Source: Domibacillus enclensis (GTDB lineage Bacteria; Bacillota; Bacilli; Bacillales; Domibacillaceae). From it: a stretch of 64,000 bases of DNA. Shown piece after piece: positions 7,386-17,186 of this stretch. Each line of letters begins with the position of its first letter. Positions within the stretch are counted from its first letter, which is position 1. The notes under the pieces were generated by a model. It was not told the origin of the DNA, ran no database searches, and saw only the letters and a list, made by a program, of their open reading frames with translations. The stretch lies in contig NZ_FTLX01000006.1 in the NCBI RefSeq assembly GCF_900156125.1, positions 62,001 through 126,000 on the forward strand, written 5' to 3'. A program made the translations under genes and the position numbers.

Positions 7386-8888
7386 ATGAGTAACAGAGAA
7401 ACGAATACAGACGTTATTTTGATTGGTGCCGGAATTATGAGTGCGACCCTGGGAATTCTGTTAAAGGAATTGGACCCTAACTGCAACATTAAAGTATTTG
7501 AGAAGCTCGAAGGTGCAGGAGAAGAAAGCTCGAATGAGTGGAACAATGCAGGAACAGGACATGCAGCGCTGTGTGAGCTGAACTATACGGCGGAAAAGCC
7601 GGATGGATCGATCGACATTAGCAAAGCGATCAATATTAATGAACAGTTTCAAGTATCTATGCAATTCTGGTCACACCTTGTGAAAAACAAGCTGATCGAG
7701 AATCCGCAGGAATTTATCATGCCATTGCCTCACATGAGTTTAGTAGAAGGGGACGAAAATGTCGCGTTTTTAAAGAAACGGTTTGAAGCGCTCTCAGCCA
7801 ATCCCTTGTTTCAAGGAATGGAATACTCGGATGATCCATCCACATTAAAGGAATGGATTCCGCTTATTATGGAGGGACGTTCATCGAGTGATCCGATTGC
7901 CGCAACCAAAATTGATTCCGGAACAGACGTGAACTTTGGTGCGCTGACACGGATGCTTTTTGACCGGTTAAAGACCGAGAACACAGATATTCGCTACCGT
8001 CACAGTGTAGAGGATTTAAAACGCACGGAACACGGATTATGGGAAGTGAAAGTGCGCAATCATGAAAAGAATACGCTTGAATACCATACAGCGAAGTTCG
8101 TTTTTGTCGGCGGCGGCGGCGGAAGCCTGCACATTTTGCAGAAATCCGGCATCCCGGAAGGCAAGCACATTGGCGGATTCCCGGTGAGCGGCATCTTTAT
8201 GGTGTGCAACAATCCGGACGTGATCGCACAGCATCACGCCAAAGTATACGGCAAAGCGAAGGTCGGAGCACCGCCGATGTCGGTTCCACATTTGGATACA
8301 CGGTTTATTGAAAATAAAAAGTCATTACTGTTTGGCCCGTTTGCCGGCTTTACGCCGAAGTTTTTGAAAACAGGCTCGATGATGGACCTTGTGACATCCG
8401 TTAAACCGGATAATCTCCTGACGATGCTGTCAGCGGGGGCTAAAAATATGTCCTTAACAAACTACCTGGTCCGTCAGGTTATGTTATCAAAGGAACAGCG
8501 CATGGAAGAGCTGCGTGAGTTCATCCCGAACGCCAAAAGCGAGGATTGGGACTTTGTTGTAGCCGGCCAGCGCGTGCAGGTGATCAAGGATACGGAAGCA
8601 GGCGGAAAAGGAACACTTCAATTCGGCACAGAAGTCGTCAGTGCAGAGGATGGTTCGATTGCAGCACTGCTCGGGGCTTCACCGGGTGCGTCAACCGCAG
8701 TTCAGGTCATGCTCGAAGTCTTGACGAAATGCTTCCCGGACCGGATTCAGGAGTGGGAGCCGAAGATTAAAGAAATGATTCCATCGTACGGCCTGTCGCT
8801 GATGGAGAATCCAGCGCTGCTGAATGACATTCACACATCAACAGAAGAAACGCTTCAGCTGAGCAGCAAAAAACCCGTTTACAATTAA
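7386..8888 (+). CDS. mqo: Malate:quinone oxidoreductase
   Basis: A 500-residue FAD-dependent membrane-associated enzyme that oxidises (S)-malate to oxaloacetate and passes electrons to quinone. The N-terminal dinucleotide motif [13 protein letters not shown] is followed by [22 protein letters not shown], which is diagnostic of the family; [21 protein letters not shown] and the C-terminal [14 protein letters not shown] are also typical. Full length. The ATG at 7386 has AGGGAAGG upstream and matches the family start; a longer upstream frame has no homologous sequence. A leader of about 150 bases with a cre-like site suggests carbon-source control. A terminator follows. Confidence 0.95.
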   Translation: MSNRETNTDVILIGAGIMSATLGILLKELDPNCNIKVFEKLEGAGEESSNEWNNAGTGHAALCELNYTAEKPDGSIDISKAININEQFQVSMQFWSHLVKNKLIENPQEFIMPLPHMSLVEGDENVAFLKKRFEALSANPLFQGMEYSDDPSTLKEWIPLIMEGRSSSDPIAATKIDSGTDVNFGALTRMLFDRLKTENTDIRYRHSVEDLKRTEHGLWEVKVRNHEKNTLEYHTAKFVFVGGGGGSLHILQKSGIPEGKHIGGFPVSGIFMVCNNPDVIAQHHAKVYGKAKVGAPPMSVPHLDTRFIENKKSLLFGPFAGFTPKFLKTGSMMDLVTSVKPDNLLTMLSAGAKNMSLTNYLVRQVMLSKEQRMEELREFIPNAKSEDWDFVVAGQRVQVIKDTEAGGKGTLQFGTEVVSAEDGSIAALLGASPGASTAVQVMLEVLTKCFPDRIQEWEPKIKEMIPSYGLSLMENPALLNDIHTSTEETLQLSSKKPVYN

Positions 8889-8895
8889 CGATAAA

Positions 8896-8930
8896 AGAAG
8901 CATCAGGAATCGTCCTGGTGCTTCTTTTTC
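8896..8930 (+). terminator. Terminator after mqo
   Basis: AGAAGCATCAGGA pairs with TCCTGGTGCTTCT around ATCG, followed by a T run. It also lies just past the 3' end of the opposing gene, so it may work in both directions. Confidence 0.85.
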
Positions 8931-8937
8931 TTTATGG

Positions 8938-10341
8938 TCAGCCTAGCGGGATGGCTGCTTTGACCGCCTTCACAATGTATTTGTCCGGCCATGCAGCGAG
9001 CAAGCCGAAGATGCTGGCGTGGTGAAGCTCAAGCTGACGGATTTTGGCCGTTGCCGTTCCTTTCAGCAGCTGAGCGAGCAGGTGAAGTGTCATGTTTATG
9101 TCTGTTTCCTGCAAAAAATCGGTAACGGCCAGCACGTCCGAGCGTGTTAAGTGGAACTCGCCTATATGAAACAAGACATCTGTTGGCTTTGGCTGGCGCA
9201 AAAGTGCTTGCTCCTTGAGCTCTTCATGGAGCTGCAGCAGCTCCTTTTGAAGCGTATCGAAGCGGATGTGCTCTGCTTTTTTCAATAACGTAACGTCCGG
9301 CAGCTTCACGTGGGACAAAGAAAGCAGGTCAGGTTCGATCTGTTCTTCCGGGAAGGTGGCGTCACGCAGCGACAGAGAAAAGAGCACAGCCGGATGCGCT
9401 TCGCCGGCGCAGCTGCGAATGATTTCCTCGTAAGGCGCCAGCTGCTGCTTTAGCTGCTGGAGTGTCCGCAGTCCTTCGATAACATTCATGCTTTGCAGGG
9501 CAATCTCGTTAAATTGCCGTTCGATGGTGGCAATCCGTTTCACGGCCTGCTCGATGCTGACCTCGTTCGGAAGCTCGACACGGCCGTTGAATAGGTTCCA
9601 TTTCACCGAAAACGAGCACGCAGGGCAGCTGCATAAAAGAGCGTCCTCCTCGTAGTGAAGTGTGAGCTCTTTTTCGTGTGTGCACACGCTCCATTTCCAA
9701 TCAGCGGGAATCTGACGATAAGGGCGCATGACAATCTCAACCCGGTGACGCCAAAAGGCGAGATCCTCCGGGTACTTTAAAACGGCAAGAAGAGATGATT
9801 TGTTCATCACTTCCACAGCTTCGATCACGTTCTTTTTCGAACGGGCAAGGGAAATAAACGGATGATCAGCGTAGGCTTCCTTGATTTTTTCAAGCCATGT
9901 ATGCGGCGGCGCCTGATCGATGCGGGCATAAAAAACATATTCCTTTACTAATTGTTTCACGTGAAACACAAGCTCGTCGGCCGAAAGTGTTCCGTAACGA
10001 ACGTCATAAAACAGGTCGTCCTGCAGGGGAAGTCCGCGCTTTAAAGAATGTTTTTTCCATAAAAACATTACCGGCTTGATGAAATGAGGATAAAGCCGTT
10101 CTTTTTTCGAAATGCCAATAGGCAGGCGCACATCACTGGCCGCTAAAAATTGCTCGAGCAGCAGATGTTCTTCAGGAGACAGCGCGGCTATTTCTGCTGA
10201 GACAATTTGCTGCACTCGGGACAAAATCGCCCGTTCTTCTTTATGGCCAATTGACCGGATTTCTGGGTGCTTTCGTCCGACCGGAACAAACAGCAGGGAT
10301 GTATACGGTTCAAAGACGAAGCCCGGTATCGATTCTCTCAT
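8938..10341 (-). CDS. RQC-like DNA-binding protein (RQC-minor type), function unknown
   Basis: A 467-residue soluble protein. The last 75 residues (FHIGEFHLTRSDVLAVTDFL then LLKGTATAKIRQLELHHASI and YIVKAVKAAI) resemble the winged-helix RQC domain of RecQ helicases, in which a (L/R)RGS-x-x-x-K(I/V) segment leads to a Y/F-G-L-L turn. No helicase motifs are present. Around residues 235-240 a C-x-C-x-x-C cluster (CSCPAC) may bind zinc. I associate it with the RQC-minor families, which are annotated but uncharacterised; this is from memory and moderately sure. A GAGGAG site precedes the ATG. The coding sequence contains an exact parS site. Confidence 0.55.
   Translation of the reverse strand: MRESIPGFVFEPYTSLLFVPVGRKHPEIRSIGHKEERAILSRVQQIVSAEIAALSPEEHLLLEQFLAASDVRLPIGISKKERLYPHFIKPVMFLWKKHSLKRGLPLQDDLFYDVRYGTLSADELVFHVKQLVKEYVFYARIDQAPPHTWLEKIKEAYADHPFISLARSKKNVIEAVEVMNKSSLLAVLKYPEDLAFWRHRVEIVMRPYRQIPADWKWSVCTHEKELTLHYEEDALLCSCPACSFSVKWNLFNGRVELPNEVSIEQAVKRIATIERQFNEIALQSMNVIEGLRTLQQLKQQLAPYEEIIRSCAGEAHPAVLFSLSLRDATFPEEQIEPDLLSLSHVKLPDVTLLKKAEHIRFDTLQKELLQLHEELKEQALLRQPKPTDVLFHIGEFHLTRSDVLAVTDFLQETDINMTLHLLAQLLKGTATAKIRQLELHHASIFGLLAAWPDKYIVKAVKAAIPLG
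9953..9968. other. parS site (ParB/Spo0J binding), exact consensus
   Basis: TGTTTCACGTGAAACA is the 16-bp consensus of the Bacillus chromosomal centromere, here inside the RQC-like gene. ParB loads at such sites near the replication origin and spreads, recruiting SMC. Confidence 0.85.
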
Positions 10342-10373
10342 TAGCCAAACACTCCTCTATGATGATGTCTTCT

Positions 10374-10402
10374 ATTATAAGGTGCAAGGAAACGAATCTC
10401 GA
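10374..10402 (-). promoter_or_regulatory. Candidate promoter of the RQC-like gene
   Basis: On the minus strand TCGAGA (10397-10402), a 17-base spacer and a perfect TATAAT (10374-10379) lie 33 bases ahead of the ATG. Confidence 0.4.
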
Positions 10403-10484
10403 CTTTGTACCCTCTGAGAAGCGCAAAAGCGTATTTCAGTGTATTCTTATGATAGGAAACATTCTGAAAAAAGGACGTGGGAAT

Positions 10485-12032
10485 ATGTCAGAGCGAGATA
10501 TGTCGAAATACGAGAAAAAAATTATTGTACGAAACATCCGCATCGGAGATATCGATGCGATCCTGAGCCTGTCAAACCGCTGTTTTCCGGGCATGGAGCC
10601 ATGGAAGCGTGAGCAGCTAGAGAGCCACATTCATACGTTTCCGGAAGGGCAATTTTGTGTGGAATACGAGGATAAAATTGTCGGCTCCTGCTCGAGCTTG
10701 ATTGTGAACTTCGACGAGTATGATGACCAGCACACGTGGAACACCATTACGGACCATGGCTACATTACGAATCATGATCCGAATGGGTTTAATTTATATG
10801 GAATTGAAGTGATGGTCGATCCGGAGTACCGCCGGATGAAGATTGGCCAGCGCTTGTATGACGCACGAAAGGATCTTGCCCGTGAATTAAATCTGCAAAG
10901 CATTATTATCGGCGGACGCATTCCAAATTATCATCAATATAAAGCAGATATGACACCGAGGGAATATGTGACGGCTGTTGAAAAGCACAGCATTTACGAC
11001 CCGGTACTGTCATTCCAGCTGATGCAGGGCTTTACGATCAAGCGGATTAACACGCGGTATTTGCCGGATGATACAGATTCGGCTTCTTTTGCGACGTTAA
11101 TGGAATGGAACAACATTGACTATTTGGCTAAATCGCGCCGTGTGTACCGGGCGTCGTTTCCCGTCCGTATTTGTGCGATTCAGTACATGATGAAAAAAAT
11201 TGATTCCTTCGAGGATTTTTCACGGCAGGTCGAATATTATGTTGATGTAGCGGCTGACTTCGGCTCCGATTTCGCTGTATTCCCCGAGCTTTTCACAACC
11301 CAGCTCATGTCGTTTCTCGAGGAAAAGCGTCCGGACAGTGCGGTGCGCCGGCTTGCGACGTATACGGATCAATATATCGAGCTGTTCACTGAACTCGCAG
11401 TGCGGTACAACGTGAACATTATCGGCGGCTCGCACTTCGTAGAAAAAGACGGAAATATCTTTAATGTGGCGTATTTATTCCGCCGCGACGGCACGATTGA
11501 AAAGCAGGAAAAAATTCATGCCACTCCAAACGAGCGCAAATGGTGGGGCATCTCAGAAGGAAATGCGATTGAAGTGTTTGACACAGACTGCGGCAAAATT
11601 GCCATTCAAATCTGCTACGATGTGGAGTTTCCTGAGCTTGCCCGCATTGCGGTCGACCGGGGCGCGAATATTATCTTTGTTCCGTTTTGTACGGATGACC
11701 GCCAGGGGTACTTGCGTGTCCGCTACTGTGCACAGGCGCGTGCCATTGAAAACCAGGTATACACATGCATTGCCGGAACCGTTGGCAACCTGACGCATGT
11801 TGAGAACATGGACATCCAATATGCACAGTCGGGCATTTTCTCTCCATCGGACTTCGGCTTCGCACGGGACGGTATTGTCGGCGAGTGTGATGCAAACGTT
11901 GATACCGTCGTCGTAGGGGATGTTGATTTGGAAAAGCTGAGACGATCAAGAAATACAGGATCGGTTCAGCATTTGCGTGACCGCCGCCGTGACTTGTACC
12001 GGATTGAGCTGAACAGTTTAGAGGTTGATTGA
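10485..12032 (+). CDS. yhcX: Fused GNAT acetyltransferase - carbon-nitrogen hydrolase (YhcX-like)
   Basis: A 515-residue two-domain protein, close in size to B. subtilis YhcX. The first 200 residues form a GNAT fold (VRNIRIGDIDAILSLSNRCF; acetyl-CoA loop near VMVDPEYRRMKIGQRLYDA). The second part is a nitrilase-superfamily amidohydrolase with the complete Glu-Lys-Cys triad: E in AVFPELFTTQ, K in QEKIHATPNE, C in QICYDVEFPE. Such hydrolases cleave a small amide or nitrile by an acyl-cysteine intermediate; the natural substrate is not known. I use ATG 10485, which has AAAGGACGTGGG ahead. It is a single gene flanked by opposing genes. Confidence 0.85.
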   Translation: MSERDMSKYEKKIIVRNIRIGDIDAILSLSNRCFPGMEPWKREQLESHIHTFPEGQFCVEYEDKIVGSCSSLIVNFDEYDDQHTWNTITDHGYITNHDPNGFNLYGIEVMVDPEYRRMKIGQRLYDARKDLARELNLQSIIIGGRIPNYHQYKADMTPREYVTAVEKHSIYDPVLSFQLMQGFTIKRINTRYLPDDTDSASFATLMEWNNIDYLAKSRRVYRASFPVRICAIQYMMKKIDSFEDFSRQVEYYVDVAADFGSDFAVFPELFTTQLMSFLEEKRPDSAVRRLATYTDQYIELFTELAVRYNVNIIGGSHFVEKDGNIFNVAYLFRRDGTIEKQEKIHATPNERKWWGISEGNAIEVFDTDCGKIAIQICYDVEFPELARIAVDRGANIIFVPFCTDDRQGYLRVRYCAQARAIENQVYTCIAGTVGNLTHVENMDIQYAQSGIFSPSDFGFARDGIVGECDANVDTVVVGDVDLEKLRRSRNTGSVQHLRDRRRDLYRIELNSLEVD

Positions 12033-12035
12033 CGA

Positions 12036-12172
12036 ATCGACCGGAAAACGGTGCGAGATGGCCGGTTTTTTGTTCAAGATGACCGGATTCCATTAGGCAA
12101 CGGCCGGAAAGCGGGGAATTCGGTCATCCGCTGCTGAAATCCGGTCGATTTCCGCGTTTTTCCGGTCCACCA
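12036..12172. repeat. Phased inverted repeat array B1 (GACCGGAAAA family)
   Basis: Four forward units with CCGG cores at 12041, 12062, 12083 and 12104, then three reverse units with CGGTC at 12121, 12142 and 12163. Every step within each orientation is exactly 21 bases. The array lies between the converging YhcX-like and potassium-channel genes, next to a separate terminator. Confidence 0.8.
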
Positions 12173-12177
12173 AACTG

Positions 12178-12221
12178 AAAACAAGCAGCTTCGTCTACAA
12201 ATGACGAGGCTGCTTGTTTTT
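12178..12221. terminator. Bidirectional terminator between YhcX-like and K+ channel genes
   Basis: AAAACAAGCAGC-x-TCGTC pairs with GACGA-GGCTGCTTGTTTT; A and T runs on both sides allow use by both converging genes. Confidence 0.8.
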
Positions 12222-13269
12222 ATTCCAGCTCTTTTTTAGCGGGAAGCGTTTCGGCGGTTTCTTTGTTGCACAGGACAAAAAGCCGAGCGTCTGCTGGAAT
12301 GGGTTCGTCCAGCTTTTGGTTGATGTGCAGGTCAGTGTGATCCGCGACAAGTGTAGCCCCCTGTTCAAGCAGCGCTAAAAATGCATCGCGGTACGTGCGC
12401 CATTCAGGCTGCCGTTTCACTTCGTAAATGCTTTCTCCGTACTGCTGACGGCTCATCAGCTCAGAGTAAATATGGGTAATGCCATGTGAAAACAGAGAAC
12501 GTACTGCTGCGTGTGAAATCATTTCCTGTGTCGGGATAAATTCATCCACCTTCACCCGCTCAAACAAACGAATATGCTTTTGGTCAATCACTTCAGCGGT
12601 CACATGAATTGAAATGTTCATTTTTTCTTCAATCGCTGTAATCGCCGTGGCAATCAGCAGCGTTTTGCCGTCAGACAGGAGCGGATCTTTTTTGGCGTCC
12701 CCGGTTTGAACGATGTCTTCTGCAAAAATGATGACGCCCTTTGCGTGAGGAAGATTGGCCTGCATCAATGTTTCTTCATCGGCCGCATCCCCGCATACGT
12801 AAAACAAATGCTCATCATCAACCGGTGTTTTGTCCAATTGATCAATCAACACAACATCTACACTTTGATCCGAACGGACAATTTCCTTTAGTGCCGCTTC
12901 GGATTTTTCACTCCAGCCAATAATAATGACATGATCTTTTCCGGTATACGTCATTTTTCCCCCAACCTTTAATTGTTCGATTCTGAAAATGGATTCGATG
13001 ATGTTGCCGATAAAAATACTCACTAGCCCAATTCCTGTTACATAAAGAAAAATGGTAAACAGCTTGCCGGCATCCGTGACCGGAGCGTAATCACCAAAGC
13101 CGACGGTTGCCAGCGCCGTGAGCACCCAGTACACAGCGGTTAAGTAGGAATCAAATGTCCGGGGCTCAATCAGCATGGCTGCCCACGAAACGGCCGCGAT
13201 ATAAAGAAAGAAGAAGGGAAGAAAGATCCTGCTTCTCAAGCGGATTAAATAATAAAAGGTTTTTTTCAT
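12220..13269 (-). CDS. yugO: Potassium channel with RCK (TrkA-N) domain, YugO-like
   Basis: A 349-residue membrane protein with two transmembrane helices flanking a pore loop that carries the potassium filter T-V-G-F-G-D (residues 55-60), then a cytoplasmic RCK domain starting about residue 112 with HVIIIGWSEKSEAAL, ending with a second regulatory lobe. This is the MthK/YugO architecture, which forms a tetrameric potassium channel gated by ligands on the RCK ring. In B. subtilis YugO mediates electrical signalling in biofilms. The glycine-rich GWS replaces the usual GxGxxG, so nucleotide binding may differ. AAAGGATG precedes the ATG. Symbol assigned by resemblance. Confidence 0.75.
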   Translation of the reverse strand: MKKTFYYLIRLRSRIFLPFFFLYIAAVSWAAMLIEPRTFDSYLTAVYWVLTALATVGFGDYAPVTDAGKLFTIFLYVTGIGLVSIFIGNIIESIFRIEQLKVGGKMTYTGKDHVIIIGWSEKSEAALKEIVRSDQSVDVVLIDQLDKTPVDDEHLFYVCGDAADEETLMQANLPHAKGVIIFAEDIVQTGDAKKDPLLSDGKTLLIATAITAIEEKMNISIHVTAEVIDQKHIRLFERVKVDEFIPTQEMISHAAVRSLFSHGITHIYSELMSRQQYGESIYEVKRQPEWRTYRDAFLALLEQGATLVADHTDLHINQKLDEPIPADARLFVLCNKETAETLPAKKELE

Positions 13270-13337
13270 CTGGATTCATCCTTTAATCAAACGCGATTGT
13301 TCCTCTATCATTCCCTTCTTTGATAAAAACTGAAACC

Positions 13338-13369
13338 AAAAAAAAACGGCCGCCGCAGAGGGGGCCGTT
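13338..13369 (-). terminator. Terminator of the BceAB operon
   Basis: On the minus strand AACGGCC pairs with GGCCGTT around an 11-base loop and is followed by seven T. It ends transcription of the permease gene. Confidence 0.8.
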
Positions 13370-13378
13370 TCTTCGCTT

Positions 13379-15325
13379 TTACAGCGCGTCTTGAATAACC
13401 TTTTTACAGTAGAAAACGGAAAGAAGGCCAAATATCGAGTACAGAGCTGTGTAAAGAATCATCACGATCAGCATCGGCATCCACAGCTCTGCGCCGAAGA
13501 AAAACCAGCCGGACTGAACGGCAAAGTAACTGTGAAGCAAGCCGATGGTGAGCGGAATGCCGAAGTTAAACAGCTGCTTGAATTGAAGCCCCTTCAGCAA
13601 GTCGCCCTGAGTATACCCGAGCTTGCGCAATATCGTGTAGCTGCCTTTTTCCTGCTCGCTTTCATCCATTTGCTTAAAGTACAAAATGCAGCCGGATGTA
13701 ATGAGGAAGGTTAAGCCTAAAAACCCGACAATGAACATGATCAGTCCCATGTTCTGCTTTTGATTCACCGCCATTTCCAGCTGGGAAAGAGGCGCAATCG
13801 TGCTCCCGAAGGACTGCTCTAAAAACAGCTGATTCGCTTGATGAAGCTCATCTTCATTTCTTATTTGCAGCCCGATGTAAAGCGACGTTTCTCTTTGAAT
13901 AGCTGGATCGATGTCCTGCTTCAGCCGCCGGAAAACAGAGTCATCAACAACGGCAACAGGCAGCCCGCCGCTTGAAAAAAAGTAAGGCAGCAAAAAGTCG
14001 CGCTCCAGGCCGATATAGTGTTGAGGAATCACTTCAGTAAGACCGAGCAATTCAATTTCTCCGGACTCCTTTAATGGCATAAAGCGGCTTAACGCATCGC
14101 TGTAGCCGGAAAAAACAGTGTCTTCCGGATGCACATCAAAGCCTGGCGCATCGCGGTCGCTCATGGCGGGCATCAGCATTTTATCCGCATCAAAGGTCAC
14201 GTCCTCCATTTTGCTTTCCATAATAGAGGCAACGTTCACCTCCACCTGGATGGTTTCAATTTGTTTTTCCTCGTACGCAATCGCATGCTGATCAAGGGAC
14301 TGCTTGAACAGGGCGGCGTCCTGAGGAGTGAAAAAAGCGAAATCCTGCGGCACGCTTTGCTCGGCTGCTTTTTCCGCCGAATAATACGAAATGTAGGTGA
14401 GCGACAGCAGCCCGATCGCCAGTGCCGACACCGTCGTAATGATGGTCAGCATCAGCGCGTTGGATTTCATTCTGAACATAATAGACGAAAGCGACAAGGC
14501 ATCATTTACAGTCAAATAGCCGCCTTTCCGCTTGCGGATGAGGTGAAACAAAAAGCGGACGGAGCCTTTGTAAAATAAATACGTTCCGATAATAACAGAA
14601 GCCAGAATAAACGCCATGGCGCCGAACAGTGCATTCATCGACATGAAGTCGCCGCCGAACAGCCGCGACGAAACGATGTAGCCGGCGGCAATGAGCCCGA
14701 TGCCGAGCAGCCCAATTGCAGCATCAAGCTTTGTGATGCGCTGGTTTTTTTCTTCCGCTGTACCGGATGTGCGGAAAAGAGAAAGAATCGTCTGGCGCTT
14801 GATAAAGAGTGTATTCATCGCAACAATGGCCGCATAAATAAAAACGAAGACGAGAACGGTTTGCCAGAGTGCCTGCGGTGAAAACGATAGCGACGCAATG
14901 GCCTGAACACCGGTAATCTTATATAACACCATGATCACAAGCCGGGAAAAAGCAAACCCCGCCAGGAGCCCTGCGAGAAGGGAGCCGAAGTACAGAATCA
15001 TATTTTCCACGCTAAGCAGCCGGATGATCTGCCCTTTCGTCATGCCAATCAGCTGAAGCAAGCCGATCTCTTTGCTGCGGCGCTTAATAAAAATCGAGTT
15101 GGCGTATAGAAGGAAAATGGTCACAATCGCCACCAGCAGAATCGAAGCGGTACGGGTGGCGGCGGCTCCTTTTATGCTTCCTTCTGCGGCATCCATGGAC
15201 GGATCATATTGAAGCGTCACAAATGAAAAATAAAGCGCCGCACTGAAAACAAGAGCAAAGACGTATAAATAATAATGACGCAGGTTTTTCTTTAAGTTGC
15301 GTCCGATCAGCTTGTTAATGCTCAT
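13379..15325 (-). CDS. BceB-type FtsX-like ABC permease (peptide antibiotic sensing and resistance)
   Basis: A 648-residue permease with about ten transmembrane segments and two FtsX-type regions. Between the seventh and eighth helices is a large extracellular domain (about residues 310-525), the hallmark of BceB/PsdB/YxdM permeases that sense and counter cell-wall-active peptides such as bacitracin and lantibiotics. [18 protein letters not shown] near residue 85 is the conserved coupling segment. It overlaps the end of the ATPase gene by 11 bases. With the adjacent two-component system it forms a full Bce module; which antibiotic is sensed cannot be read from sequence. Confidence 0.85.
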   Translation of the reverse strand: MSINKLIGRNLKKNLRHYYLYVFALVFSAALYFSFVTLQYDPSMDAAEGSIKGAAATRTASILLVAIVTIFLLYANSIFIKRRSKEIGLLQLIGMTKGQIIRLLSVENMILYFGSLLAGLLAGFAFSRLVIMVLYKITGVQAIASLSFSPQALWQTVLVFVFIYAAIVAMNTLFIKRQTILSLFRTSGTAEEKNQRITKLDAAIGLLGIGLIAAGYIVSSRLFGGDFMSMNALFGAMAFILASVIIGTYLFYKGSVRFLFHLIRKRKGGYLTVNDALSLSSIMFRMKSNALMLTIITTVSALAIGLLSLTYISYYSAEKAAEQSVPQDFAFFTPQDAALFKQSLDQHAIAYEEKQIETIQVEVNVASIMESKMEDVTFDADKMLMPAMSDRDAPGFDVHPEDTVFSGYSDALSRFMPLKESGEIELLGLTEVIPQHYIGLERDFLLPYFFSSGGLPVAVVDDSVFRRLKQDIDPAIQRETSLYIGLQIRNEDELHQANQLFLEQSFGSTIAPLSQLEMAVNQKQNMGLIMFIVGFLGLTFLITSGCILYFKQMDESEQEKGSYTILRKLGYTQGDLLKGLQFKQLFNFGIPLTIGLLHSYFAVQSGWFFFGAELWMPMLIVMILYTALYSIFGLLSVFYCKKVIQDAL

Positions 15326-16076
15326 GCTGCACCCCGCTCAGCAGCCCTTGTGTTTTCATAATATCCTCGAAAAACGCCTGGCGGGACTGGTCGCCTTTGT
15401 TTAGCTGTGTGTACATGAGTCCGTCTTTGATAAAAATAACCCGGCTGCCGAAGCTTGCCGCAGCGGGATCGTGTGTTACCATCATAATCGTCGCTGCCCG
15501 TTTTTCGTTTAAGCTGGTCAGCTTATTTAACAGGTCAGAGGCGGACTTGGAATCAAGTGCCCCGGTTGGCTCATCCGCAAAAATGATGCTCGGCTCATGA
15601 ATAAACGCACGGGCCGCAGATGTCCGCTGCTTTTGTCCGCCGGACAGCTCGCTCGGATACTTGTCGCGAATATCTCCTATGCCCAGGTCATCGGCAATCG
15701 ATTCAAACCGCTGATTCGCTTCTGCTTTTGGCGTTTTGGTTATCGACAGCGGAAGCAGAATATTTTCTTTCACGGTCAAGGTGTCCAGCAGATTGTATTC
15801 CTGGAAAATAAAACCTAAGTGATGCTTGCGGAATTGGGCTAATTTTTTTTCTTTCATGGCCGTCATTTCGTTGCCGTCAATCCAGATTGAGCCCTGGCTG
15901 GCACGGTCGATGGAGGACAGCACATTCAGCAGTGTTGTTTTCCCGGAGCCGGAAGCGCCCATAATGCTGACGAATTCCCCTTTTTCTACGTGAAGATCGA
16001 TTCCTTTTAAAACGTCCTGTCGATTAAATTTAAGGCCGTAGCTTTTGCGAAGCTTGGCTGCTTTTAAAATGCTCAC
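15315..16076 (-). CDS. BceA-type ABC transporter ATP-binding protein
   Basis: A 253-residue ATPase with Walker [10 protein letters not shown] (residues 40-48), Q-loop in [13 protein letters not shown], signature LSGGQKQR and Walker [13 protein letters not shown]. It belongs to the MacB/BceA group that pairs with FtsX-like permeases. The GTG start at 16076 has AAGGAG 9 bases ahead. It is transcribed with the permease but is separated from the sensor kinase by a terminator, so bceAB has its own promoter, as in B. subtilis where BceR switches it on. Confidence 0.9.
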   Translation of the reverse strand: MSILKAAKLRKSYGLKFNRQDVLKGIDLHVEKGEFVSIMGASGSGKTTLLNVLSSIDRASQGSIWIDGNEMTAMKEKKLAQFRKHHLGFIFQEYNLLDTLTVKENILLPLSITKTPKAEANQRFESIADDLGIGDIRDKYPSELSGGQKQRTSAARAFIHEPSIIFADEPTGALDSKSASDLLNKLTSLNEKRAATIMMVTHDPAAASFGSRVIFIKDGLMYTQLNKGDQSRQAFFEDIMKTQGLLSGVQHEH

Positions 16077-16105
16077 TCCGTCTCACTCCTTTTCTTGATA
16101 CATTC

Positions 16106-16111
16106 ATTGTA
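16106..16111 (-). promoter_or_regulatory. -10 element of the BceAB-type promoter
   Basis: TACAAT on the minus strand, without a recognisable -35 hexamer at 17 bases. This fits a promoter needing activation by the adjacent response regulator, but I could not mark its binding repeat. Confidence 0.4.
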
Positions 16112-16149
16112 AAAATAAATGCCAAAAAAGTCCTTTCACCAGACGAACA

Positions 16150-16183
16150 AAAGAAAAAAGCATGTGACATTTTTGTCACATGC
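16150..16183 (-). terminator. Terminator overlapping the end of the sensor kinase gene
   Basis: A perfect 10-bp stem GCATGTGACA / TGTCACATGC with a TTTT loop and a following T-rich run on the minus strand. The kinase stop codon lies inside the stem, so it uncouples bceRS from bceAB. Confidence 0.85.
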
Positions 16184-17186
16184 CTGTTAGCCGGCCCAGT
16201 TCATTTTGCTTCGGGAAGGTGAGGGTAAACGTTGTGCGTTCTTTAAAAACGGATTCAGCTTTGATTTGAATGAGCAGGGTGGAAGCGGCTTTGGCTGCGA
16301 GGTACAACCCCATTCCGGTGGCCCCGTTTTGCTGATGGTGAACGGAGTCGGTTGACGTAAACCCTTTTTCAAAAATACGCGGCAAATCCTGCGCGCTAAT
16401 CCCGCGTCCGAAATCAGTCACTTGAAGGAGCACCCGTCCGTCCTGTTCAACGCTCCGGATCACAATCTCGCCCGTCTCACTGTATTTGACCGCATTGGTC
16501 AGCAGCTGCCGGAGAATAAAAGACAGCCATTTTGTGTCGCTCAGCACATGAAGGGCGTGCAGGTCGACATCAAAGCCAATCCCTTTTTGAAAGCACCAGG
16601 ATTGAAGGCTGCGTATTTCGCCGAATACGATCGGTTCGAGCGCCGCTTGTTCTATATATAAATCGTTTTCGATAAAGGGCAGCCGCTTCCGGTGCAGCTG
16701 CTGGTCAAGCAGCAGGTGAATACGCAGCCATTCGAATGTCAGCTGTTCCTTTGCTTTTTCATCCTCCAGCCGGTCGAGCATTAAATGCATAGCCGTCATC
16801 GGTGTTTTCACTTCATGTACCCATGAAAGCAGGTCGTCCTTTTCCTGCTCAAGGGCCAGCTGATTTTCAGTCAGCTTTTGCCTGTAGCGGGCAGTCTGGC
16901 TTTCCACGTGCGCTGCTGCGATGTGTTCAAATGGTGTTTCCGGACGGGGAAGAGAAGGCGCATCGAGCGAATCATCAAGCGCCTGCAGCTGTTTGTAAAA
17001 CGCGGTTTCCTTTCGGCAGCGAACCGCGAAAAACAATAAAAACAGCAGTGCCGACAAAGCAGAGATGTATAAAACGGACGAAAAGGGGACCGTCGGATCA
17101 ATAAACGCAATAAACAGGATGAGCAGCTGCTGAACAAGAAACAAGCCAATCCAGGGCAGCCGCTCTTTTACGAATGCTTTAATCAT
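16176..17186 (-). CDS. BceS-type intramembrane-sensing histidine kinase
   Basis: A 336-residue kinase with two transmembrane helices (about 10-29 and 37-55) separated by only a few residues. It therefore has no external sensor domain, the defining feature of the intramembrane-sensing class that takes its signal from the Bce permease. The phosphoacceptor is H124 in SWVHEVKTPM. The HATPase domain has a N-box (LLTNAVKYS), DFGRGIS and GMGLYLAAK. It overlaps the response regulator gene by 8 bases, typical of translational coupling. Confidence 0.9.
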   Translation of the reverse strand: MIKAFVKERLPWIGLFLVQQLLILFIAFIDPTVPFSSVLYISALSALLFLLFFAVRCRKETAFYKQLQALDDSLDAPSLPRPETPFEHIAAAHVESQTARYRQKLTENQLALEQEKDDLLSWVHEVKTPMTAMHLMLDRLEDEKAKEQLTFEWLRIHLLLDQQLHRKRLPFIENDLYIEQAALEPIVFGEIRSLQSWCFQKGIGFDVDLHALHVLSDTKWLSFILRQLLTNAVKYSETGEIVIRSVEQDGRVLLQVTDFGRGISAQDLPRIFEKGFTSTDSVHHQQNGATGMGLYLAAKAASTLLIQIKAESVFKERTTFTLTFPKQNELGRLTGM

